Shown here one piece after another: positions 1 to 5,565 of a stretch of 7,407 nt of DNA. The notes under the pieces were generated by a model. It did not search any database. It was not told the origin of the DNA and saw only the letters and a program-made list of their open reading frames with translations. Numbering within the stretch: the first letter of the stretch is position 1; every line of letters starts with the position of its first letter. The position numbers were made by a program, and so were the translations under genes. This DNA is from Chloroflexota bacterium (lineage in GTDB: Bacteria > Chloroflexota > Dehalococcoidia > SZUA-161). The DNA is taken from assembly GCA_030668425.1 (NCBI GenBank), contig DAOUTY010000082.1, positions 1 to 7,407 of the forward strand. Direction: 5' to 3'.

Positions 1-1557
1 CGACAGAGCGGAGAACAGGAAAGGAAGCATTGCGCCGATGAACAAGCCGACAATCACCTCTATCTGAGAGAGGCTTGCAAGTATGGCGGTGCCTGTCTCC
101 TCCCTAGCCACGGCGAAGAAGGTGGCCAGCCAGGCCAGGGATGCCAGCGCTGCCGAAGAGATAGCGAATCCCTTGCCTATGGCAGCGGTGGTGTTGCCCA
201 CAGCATCGAGAGCCTCGGTACGTGATCTGACCTCTTTACCCAGTCCGCCCATTTCGGAGATTCCTGCGGCGTTGTCAGCTATGGGGCCATAGCAGTCTAT
301 GGCCAGCAACATCCCTAAAGTGATTAACATGCCCTCAGCAGCGATGGCTATTCCGAATAGTCCGGCGTCCCCGCCTCCTGCGACCCTATAGGCGATCAAG
401 GTCGCGACGGCGACAAGAATCACTGGCACGACGGTACTAAACATGCCGACGGCAAGCCCCTGAATAATATTAGTAGCAGCCCCCATTTCGCTTGACCTGA
501 CGATGCCCTTTACCGGGCCTCTATCCGAAGTAAAGTACTCGGTTGATACCCCGATCAAGAAGCCGCAGGCTAGGCCTGCGATCATGGCATAGAGGACCCA
601 GAGTTTATCAGGGCCCAGATAGAACCACACTAATAAGAAACCGCCTATTAGCATCAATATGTTGCTGATGTATACACCGCGATTCAAGGTTGCGCGGGCC
701 TTGGATGTCTGCTCCTCGAAGCTTCCCCCGGCCTCTGGAGGTCTGACGAAAAAGGTCCCGATTATTGCGGCCACTATTCCTACAGCCCCCAGAAGCAGTG
801 GGAAGAATGTCCCTTTGTCGGCCCCGAGGACCAGCGGAGTTATGGCTAAAACCATGGACGCTGCTATCGCAGAGACGTAAGATTCAAAAAGGTCAGAGCC
901 CATCCCAGCGATGTCGCCCACATTGTCGCCCACATTGTCGGCTATGACTGCGGGATTCCTAGGGTCATCCTCGGGGATTCCAGCCTCCACTTTCCCTACT
1001 ATGTCGGCACCGACATCGGCACTCTTGGTGAAAATCCCTCCACCAACCCTGAGGAATAGGGCGACCATGGAGGCCCCAACAGCGTACCCCAGCCAGACGT
1101 GGTAATCATCGGACAGTATCACGATGACGCTTAAGCCCAGTAATCCCAGGCCGACGACGCAGAATCCCATCACAGCCCCACCCGAGAACGCGATCCTCAG
1201 GGCATGTGCCCAGCTTGATGTAGCAGCGGTAGCCGTTCTCGCATTTGCTCTTACGGCTATGCTCATTCCCAGATACCCTGCCAAGGCTGAGGCCAGTGTG
1301 CCCACAAGATAGGCAATGCCAACCCAGGGCTTGGGCTCTAGCACTGTAGCGAAAACTACTGTCATGATGATGGTGACAACTGCCAGGGCCCGGAACTCAT
1401 TGTGTAGAAATGATCTGGCACCTTCTTGGATCGCTGAGGCTATATCCTTGACTTTGTCTGAGCCGATGTCTTGACGCAGAATATAGAGCACCAGATAGCC
1501 GGCAAAGGCCAGTGCTAGGAGCGCAGCCAGTATAACCGGTATCATTTCGATATTCAT
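1..1557 (-). CDS. hppA: Membrane-bound ion-translocating pyrophosphatase, K+-dependent type (C-terminus cut by window edge)
   Basis: This integral membrane enzyme hydrolyses cytoplasmic pyrophosphate and pumps Na+ and/or H+ out of the cell. I read 519 codons on the minus strand without a stop; the family is usually about 670-700 residues, so roughly the last quarter lies beyond the left edge. The first acidic motif is ADVGADIVGKVE (residues 180-191), followed by DDPRNPAVIADNVGDNVGD (197-215), GMGSDLFESY (218-227), a DNAAGISEM segment (428-436) and GNTTAAIGKGFAI (454-466). Many hydrophobic helices separate these loops, beginning with residues 5-27. Ala458 occupies the place where K+-independent enzymes have Lys, so K+ dependence is expected. 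Glu225 in the FESY motif is the glutamate position typical of Na+-pumping members (inference). Ser467 replaces the usual Gly of FAIGSAAL. The ATG at 1557 has GAGGT eight bases upstream and starts right before the first membrane helix. The gene follows guaB3 on the same strand but has its own likely promoter and a leader hairpin. Confidence 0.96.
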   Translation of the reverse strand, partial: MNIEMIPVILAALLALAFAGYLVLYILRQDIGSDKVKDIASAIQEGARSFLHNEFRALAVVTIIMTVVFATVLEPKPWVGIAYLVGTLASALAGYLGMSIAVRANARTATAATSSWAHALRIAFSGGAVMGFCVVGLGLLGLSVIVILSDDYHVWLGYAVGASMVALFLRVGGGIFTKSADVGADIVGKVEAGIPEDDPRNPAVIADNVGDNVGDIAGMGSDLFESYVSAIAASMVLAITPLVLGADKGTFFPLLLGAVGIVAAIIGTFFVRPPEAGGSFEEQTSKARATLNRGVYISNILMLIGGFLLVWFYLGPDKLWVLYAMIAGLACGFLIGVSTEYFTSDRGPVKGIVRSSEMGAATNIIQGLAVGMFSTVVPVILVAVATLIAYRVAGGGDAGLFGIAIAAEGMLITLGMLLAIDCYGPIADNAAGISEMGGLGKEVRSRTEALDAVGNTTAAIGKGFAISSAALASLAWLATFFAVAREETGTAILASLSQIEVIVGLFIGAMLPFLFSALS

Positions 1558-1564
1558 GAACCGT

Positions 1565-1569
1565 ACCTC
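1565..1569 (-). promoter_or_regulatory. Shine-Dalgarno sequence of hppA
   Basis: On the minus strand GAGGT stands seven bases before the ATG at 1557. It supports that start and contrasts with the SD-less starts of rsmI and metG in this window. Confidence 0.75.
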
Positions 1570-1584
1570 AGGAAGATTTCGGGC

Positions 1585-1615
1585 AAAATAAAGGGACAGG
1601 CCTTCGCCCTATCCC
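1585..1615 (-). terminator. Intrinsic-terminator-like hairpin between guaB3 and hppA (possible hppA leader attenuator)
   Basis: On the minus strand GGGATAGG (1615-1608) can pair with CCTGTCCC (1600-1593) over eight base pairs, including one U-G wobble, around a seven-base loop GCGAAGG. TTTATTTT (1592-1585) follows directly, as expected for Rho-independent termination. The plus strand has no T run after the hairpin, so it acts only in the guaB3-to-hppA direction. It lies about 118 bases after the guaB3 stop but only 28 bases before the hppA ATG, and downstream of the best hppA promoter. It is therefore either the guaB3 terminator or a conditional attenuator in the hppA leader. I recognise no known riboswitch class in the leader. 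Confidence 0.65.
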
Positions 1616-1650
1616 AGCAAATGCTTCGCACAGTCAAACACACGCTTAAT

Positions 1651-1679
1651 AATCTATCAGGGCACCGACTGTTAGTCAA
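1651..1679 (-). promoter_or_regulatory. Predicted sigma70-type promoter for hppA
   Basis: On the minus strand TTGACT (1679-1674) and TAGATT (1656-1651) are separated by exactly 17 bases. The -35 box matches consensus at five of six positions and the -10 box keeps T1, A2, A4 and T6. Predicted transcription would begin near 1644, giving a leader of about 87 bases that contains the hairpin at 1593-1615. The call rests on consensus match only. Confidence 0.5.
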
Positions 1680-1732
1680 GGCGGGAACCAGCAGTACCAA
1701 GCTCACAAAGGGATGGTTAAAGGGCAAAACGT

Positions 1733-2884
1733 TTACTTCGCCAGTCTCTGCGTGATCTGGAAGGTTTTCCCCTCAGTCTTTATGGCGGGAGCTATTACTA
1801 CCTCGGTTTGATGCATTTCCCTGATATTTCGCGCACCACAAACTCCCATCGAGGTACGCAGTGCCCCCACCAGATTCTGAGTGCCGTCCGTGACTGATGC
1901 CGGGCCGAACATAGTCTGTTTCAGGGAACAGTTGATCCCGACCCTGATCCGGGTTCCTCTTGGTAGTGCCTCGTGAGGGGTTGCCATTCCCCAGTGATTA
2001 CCTCTTCCTGGTGCTTCTTCAGTCTGTGCCAATATCGATCCCAGCATCACGGCATCGGTACCGCAGGCAAATGCCTTACAAAGGTCACCTCCATTGCGGA
2101 TACCACCGTCGGTAATTATTGGAACATATCTTCCGGTTGTCCTGAAATAGTCATCGCGTGCGGCGGCACAATCCATAGTTGCTGTCGCTTGAGGTACTCC
2201 CACGCCTATTACTTCCCTAGTGGTGCAGGCTGCGCCTGGGCCTATGCCCACAAGAACGCCGTGGACGCCGGTTTCCATCAGCTTGCGACAGGCGCTGTAG
2301 CTTACGCAGTTGCCTACGATGACAGGTATCGGTAACTGCTTGATTATCTCGGAAAAGATAAGTCCGCGGTAACTCTTCGATATATGACGGGCGGTGGTGA
2401 CGGTTGATTGCACCACCAGAATATCGATTCCGGCCTCGGCTGCAAGCGGAGATAGCTTCTTGGTATTGGCTGGTGTGAGGGAGACAGCACAAATAGCACC
2501 CGCATCCTTAATCGCCGTTATTCGATCACCGATCAGGTTCTCCTTGATCGGCTTCGAGTAGACCTTCTGCATAATCGAGGTTACCTTCTCCGGCGGAGCG
2601 TCAGCGATCTGGGCCAGAACCTCGTCGGGGTTGGCGTAGCGTGTCTGTAATCCCTCGAGATTGAGAACAGCAAGCCCTCCCAGCTTGCTCATGGCGATAG
2701 CGAATTTCACGTCTACTACGCCGTCCATAGCTGATGCCAGGATGGGGATGGAAAAGGTGAGGCGGTCGATTGCAAGGCTGATATCTGTCTGATCGGGGTT
2801 GATGGTTATGTCGCTGGGAACGAGTGCTATCTCCTCGAACCCGTAGGTATACCTCATTTGCTTGTATTGATAATGCTCCATCAT
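1733..2884 (-). CDS. guaB3: IMP dehydrogenase, GuaB3-type, without CBS domains
   Basis: This cytoplasmic (beta/alpha)8-barrel enzyme of the IMPDH/GMP reductase family should oxidise IMP to XMP with NAD+, the committing step of GMP synthesis. From the start chosen here it has 383 residues. The N-terminal YGFEEIALVPSD and PILASAMDGVVD segments are the form seen in GuaB3 proteins of Actinobacteria, cyanobacteria and Chloroflexota. The catalytic loop GIGPGAACTTREVIGVG carries Cys220, the residue that forms the covalent intermediate. Phosphate and base binding follow at ITDGGIRNGGDL (257-268) and AVMLGS (278-283), then the EAPGRGNHWGMA flap region. Canonical GuaB has a CBS pair inserted in the barrel; here the chain passes straight through, so purine-nucleotide regulation via CBS domains is absent. 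The reading frame is open to a TTG at 2938, but that TTG lies inside the probable -35 box. I therefore choose the ATG at 2884, with a weak TAGG upstream; the adjacent ATG at 2881 is also possible. Divergent from rsmI. Confidence 0.9.
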   Translation of the reverse strand: MMEHYQYKQMRYTYGFEEIALVPSDITINPDQTDISLAIDRLTFSIPILASAMDGVVDVKFAIAMSKLGGLAVLNLEGLQTRYANPDEVLAQIADAPPEKVTSIMQKVYSKPIKENLIGDRITAIKDAGAICAVSLTPANTKKLSPLAAEAGIDILVVQSTVTTARHISKSYRGLIFSEIIKQLPIPVIVGNCVSYSACRKLMETGVHGVLVGIGPGAACTTREVIGVGVPQATATMDCAAARDDYFRTTGRYVPIITDGGIRNGGDLCKAFACGTDAVMLGSILAQTEEAPGRGNHWGMATPHEALPRGTRIRVGINCSLKQTMFGPASVTDGTQNLVGALRTSMGVCGARNIREMHQTEVVIAPAIKTEGKTFQITQRLAK

Positions 2885-2908
2885 GTCATCACGCCTAATA
2901 TTGGGGTA

Positions 2909-2938
2909 AGGATACAATAAAGAGGGGTATAGAGTCAA
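2909..2938 (-). promoter_or_regulatory. Predicted promoter for guaB3
   Basis: On the minus strand TTGACT (2938-2933) is followed after 18 bases by TATCCT (2914-2909), with predicted transcription starting near 2902 and a short leader of about 17 bases before the ATG at 2884. The -10 box matches four of six positions. The element explains why a long frame beginning at TTG 2938 is unlikely to be translated from there. Confidence 0.45.
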
Positions 2939-2955
2939 GGTGAAGAACTCGCAGA

Positions 2956-2984
2956 TAGACGGGGGCTCAGCTATGGTCTATAAT
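2956..2984 (+). promoter_or_regulatory. Predicted promoter for rsmI, abutting its start codon
   Basis: TATAAT (2979-2984) is a perfect -10 box, with TAGACG (2956-2961) as a four-of-six -35 box at 17-base spacing. The expected transcription start near 2991 is only about three bases before the ATG at 2994. The guaB3 promoter points the other way, and the two -35 boxes are 17 bases apart, so one bound regulator could affect both genes (inference). I see no convincing operator palindrome between them. Confidence 0.5.
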
Positions 2985-2993
2985 CCTCTTGCA

Positions 2994-3812
2994 ATGGCTA
3001 CGCTCTATCTGGTAGCTACCCCTATCGGGAACCTGGAAGACATGTCGCAGCGAGCGATTCGCATACTGGGCGAGGTAACACTTATCGCTGCCGAAGATAC
3101 GCGTAGGACGCGACAGTTGCTCGCTGCCTACGGTTTAAGGACGCCACTGACCAGCTACCACGAACATAGCAGGAAGTCAAAACTTCCTTACCTTTTGGGA
3201 CGCCTTGAACAAGAAGATGTTGCCCTGGTCTCGGATGCGGGTATGCCGGGCATTAGCGATCCTGGGTACGAACTGGTAAAAGGCGCGATCGAACGGGGAA
3301 TTCCAGTCATTGCTATCCCGGGGGCCTCAGTGTTGACCACAGCCCTTGCTGTCTCCGGCTTGCCGGCAAATCAGTTTGTCTATATTGGCTTTTTGCCTCG
3401 GAGGAAGGGTGAGAGGAGACGCTTACTGGAGTCGATTGACACCGAGTGGCGCACTATTGTTGCCCTGGAAGCACCGCACAGGTTGCTGTCCTCATTGACG
3501 GACGTCGAGGAGATATTGGGAGACAGGGGAATCGCTATCTGTCGGGAGTTGACCAAGGTTCATGAAGAGGTCTTCAGGGGTACTGTGAGTCAGGCGATAG
3601 CTCATTTCTCTCAACCAAGGGGGGAATTCACCTTCGTCATTGAGGGTTGTAGGCAAGAGGAAAAGAAGGCGGGGATAACCGATTCAGTCAGGGAAGAACT
3701 GCACAGACTTCGCATAGAGGGAGTTCCAGCTAAGGAGGCTGTAGCTCAACTAGCGAGCAGAACCAAGTTACCGAAAAATGCGCTCTATAAGGCATGGCTG
3801 GAACTCCCCTAG
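2994..3812 (+). CDS. rsmI: 16S rRNA (cytidine(1402)-2'-O)-methyltransferase
   Basis: RsmI uses S-adenosylmethionine to 2'-O-methylate C1402 in the decoding centre of 16S rRNA. The 272-residue product has the usual family length. It carries VATPIGNLED (7-16), AAEDTRRTRQLL (32-43), SYHEHS (54-59), the SAM-site segment VSDAGMPGISDPG (79-91), PGASVLTTALAVSGLP (109-124) and FLPRRKGER (133-141). The C-terminal GVPAKEAVAQLASRTKLPKNALYKAWLEL is the small helix-turn-helix tail seen in RsmI. The frame stays open back to a GTG at 2940 and has an ATG at 2973, which has a GGGGG run seven bases upstream. I prefer the ATG at 2994 because family members begin directly with a short strand before TPIGNL, and because a TATAAT box at 2979-2984 would lie inside a longer gene. 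No Shine-Dalgarno precedes 2994, so translation may be leaderless. metG follows 48 bases later. Confidence 0.93.
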   Translation: MATLYLVATPIGNLEDMSQRAIRILGEVTLIAAEDTRRTRQLLAAYGLRTPLTSYHEHSRKSKLPYLLGRLEQEDVALVSDAGMPGISDPGYELVKGAIERGIPVIAIPGASVLTTALAVSGLPANQFVYIGFLPRRKGERRRLLESIDTEWRTIVALEAPHRLLSSLTDVEEILGDRGIAICRELTKVHEEVFRGTVSQAIAHFSQPRGEFTFVIEGCRQEEKKAGITDSVREELHRLRIEGVPAKEAVAQLASRTKLPKNALYKAWLELP

Positions 3813-3833
3813 TTTTATTTTCCGTTGCCCTTG

Positions 3834-3842
3834 TGATAGAAT
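3834..3842 (+). promoter_or_regulatory. Predicted extended -10 promoter for metG
   Basis: TGATAGAAT (3834-3842) fits the TGnTAnAAT extended -10 form. There is no good -35 box, as is common for this class. Transcription would start near 3849, giving a 12-base leader without a Shine-Dalgarno. Read-through from rsmI is also possible, since no terminator hairpin is visible in the 48-base gap. Confidence 0.4.
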
Positions 3843-3860
3843 TAGTATTCAGAAAATATA

Positions 3861-5537
3861 ATGCCTGAACGTATCTTCATTGGTGTAGCGTGGCCCTATG
3901 CAAACGGGCCTTTACATTTGGGGCAGATCGCTGGGGCGTATCTGCCCGCTGACATTTTTGCCCGATATCATCGCATCAAGGGTAACGAGGTGCTGATGGT
4001 TTCCGGGTCAGACCAGCATGGCACCCCGGTCACGCTCCGCGCAGAGAAAGAAGGTAAGTCACCAGAGGAGGTGGTATCCCGCTATCACCAGGGATTCCTT
4101 GACTGCTGGGAGAAGCTGGGCATCTCATTTGACCTGTTTACCACTACAGGCACTCGGAACCATGCTCAGGTTGTCCACGATTTGTTCCTTACGCTGCTTG
4201 ACAAGGGTTATATATATAAGGACAAGATGGTTTTGCCTTATTGCTCCAATTGCCGTCGCTTCCTCCCTGACCGGTATGTGGAAGGCACCTGCCCTTATTG
4301 CCACCATCCCAAAGCTAGGGGCGACCAATGTGATGAGTGCGGCAAGCCACTGAATCCGGCAGATCTGATTGACCTCTCCTGTGGCATCTGTGGAGAAGCT
4401 CCTGAGATCAGGGAGTCGGAGCATTATTTTCTGCGACTCTCCAGCTTCTCCGAGCAACTCAAGCCTTGGGTTCAGGAACAGAGCCATTGGAGGCAGAACG
4501 TATTTAACTTCACCCTCAGCTATCTGGCCGAGGGGCTCAGGGACCGAGCTATTACCAGAGATATCGACTGGGGCGTATCGGTGCCGGTACCCGGCTTCGA
4601 GGAAAAGCGAGTTTACGTATGGTTTGAGGCGGTGATCGGCTATCTCTCGGCTTCCAAGGAATGGGCTGAGTCTTGTGGAGATAGCGAGAGATGGCGTGGT
4701 TTCTGGCAGGGGGATGTAAAGAGCTACTACTTCATAGGTAAAGATAATATTATCTTCCACACTGTCATCTGGCCGGCGATGCTCCTGGGCTATGGCGATC
4801 TCAATTTACCCTATGATGTGCCAGCCAATGAGTTTCTTACCTTGAAGGGGAAACAGCTTTCCACCAGCAGTAACTGGGCGGTATGGCTGCCCGATTACCT
4901 TGAGCGGTATGATCCTGATCCACTGCGCTATCAGTTGTCTATCGGTATGCCTGAGACCAGCGATGCTGATTTCTCGTGGCAGGAATTCGTGCGCCGCAAC
5001 AATGACGAACTGGTAGCTACCTACGGCAACCTGGTACATCGTGTGCTGACTATTACTTATCGCAATTTCGACGGCCGTGTACCTGCCGCAGGCGATGTCG
5101 ATGCGGATTCGAAAACCCTGTTGAGCAAGGCGGAGGCTACTCTAAATAAGGTAGATGACCTTCTTTATGGCTGCCACTTCAGGGAGGCAATGAGAGAGGC
5201 TATGGCGCTGGCACAGGAGGCGAATCGCTATTTGGACGCCAAGGCTCCGTGGAAGACAATCAAGGAGGATAGAGACTCGGCAGCTACCGCTCTCTCGACA
5301 GCACTGGGCGTTATATGTTGTCTCAAGACCGTACTTTATCCCTTTTTGCCTTTCAGTTCGGGTAAGCTGCATCGCCTACTCGGGTTTGAGGGGACTGTTG
5401 AGGGGGGAGATTGGTCAATATCGGCACCCCAGACGGGCCAGAAATTGGCATCTCCTGAACCTCTTTTTACTAAATTAGATGATGAAATCGTTGATGAGGA
5501 AAATAACCGTCTGGAACAAAGCGCACTGGTTCCATGA
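3861..5537 (+). CDS. metG: Methionyl-tRNA synthetase
   Basis: This cytoplasmic class I synthetase charges tRNA-Met and initiator tRNA with methionine, using ATP and releasing pyrophosphate. The 558-residue protein starts with FIGVAWPYANGPLHLGQ (6-22), the methionine-site and HIGH region, followed by GSDQHGTP (49-56). Four CxxC knuckles, at Cys128/131, 144/147, 157/160 and 174/177, form the zinc-binding connective peptide. VYVWFEAVIGYLSA (251-264), DIIF-like KDNIIFHTVIWPAMLLG (294-310) and the KMSKS-loop region KGKQLSTSSNWAVWLPDYLERYDPDPLRY complete the catalytic domain; the helical anticodon-binding domain follows. The C-terminal EMAP-like tRNA-binding domain present in some MetRS is absent. 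Both signatures are unusual: HIGH reads HLGQ (19-22) and KMSKS reads QLSTS (332-336). The start is firm because the usual N-terminus begins at this ATG, though no Shine-Dalgarno precedes it. The RND gene begins 28 bases downstream and is probably cotranscribed. Confidence 0.96.
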   Translation: MPERIFIGVAWPYANGPLHLGQIAGAYLPADIFARYHRIKGNEVLMVSGSDQHGTPVTLRAEKEGKSPEEVVSRYHQGFLDCWEKLGISFDLFTTTGTRNHAQVVHDLFLTLLDKGYIYKDKMVLPYCSNCRRFLPDRYVEGTCPYCHHPKARGDQCDECGKPLNPADLIDLSCGICGEAPEIRESEHYFLRLSSFSEQLKPWVQEQSHWRQNVFNFTLSYLAEGLRDRAITRDIDWGVSVPVPGFEEKRVYVWFEAVIGYLSASKEWAESCGDSERWRGFWQGDVKSYYFIGKDNIIFHTVIWPAMLLGYGDLNLPYDVPANEFLTLKGKQLSTSSNWAVWLPDYLERYDPDPLRYQLSIGMPETSDADFSWQEFVRRNNDELVATYGNLVHRVLTITYRNFDGRVPAAGDVDADSKTLLSKAEATLNKVDDLLYGCHFREAMREAMALAQEANRYLDAKAPWKTIKEDRDSAATALSTALGVICCLKTVLYPFLPFSSGKLHRLLGFEGTVEGGDWSISAPQTGQKLASPEPLFTKLDDEIVDEENNRLEQSALVP

Positions 5538-5551
5538 CTTTAAGCCGAATT

Positions 5552-5557
5552 AGGGGG
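5552..5557 (+). promoter_or_regulatory. Shine-Dalgarno sequence of the RND permease gene
   Basis: AGGGGG lies eight bases before the ATG at 5566 and resembles AGGAGG. It fixes the start of the downstream gene. I see no promoter in the 28 bases after metG. Confidence 0.65.
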
Positions 5558-5565
5558 AATATAAG

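Noticed and set aside
912..940. 12-base direct repeat (tgtcgcccacat, about 2.4 copies)
   Set aside because: It is simply the coding of the repeated DNVGDNVGD motif conserved in membrane pyrophosphatases, not a mobile or regulatory repeat.
83..1312. Several short plus-strand open frames
   Set aside because: They are antisense shadows of hppA, which is continuous with all family motifs on the minus strand over this region.
2885..2938. N-terminal extension of guaB3 from TTG at 2938
   Set aside because: The codon overlaps a probable -35 box, the added residues look non-conserved, and GuaB3 proteins start close to the ATG chosen at 2884.
2940..2993. N-terminal extension of rsmI from GTG 2940 or ATG 2973
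   Set aside because: Family proteins begin just before TPIGNL, and a perfect TATAAT box falls inside the extension. The 2973 start has a GGGGG run upstream and cannot be excluded entirely.
3857..3862. TATAAT overlapping the metG start codon
   Set aside because: Used as a -10 box it would start transcription inside metG, after the firmly placed ATG. It is likely chance in an A/T-rich spacer.
4125..4760. Open frame of 211 codons on the minus strand
   Set aside because: It lies inside metG in antisense, has no start signal or known motif, and the metG frame is well supported through the whole stretch.
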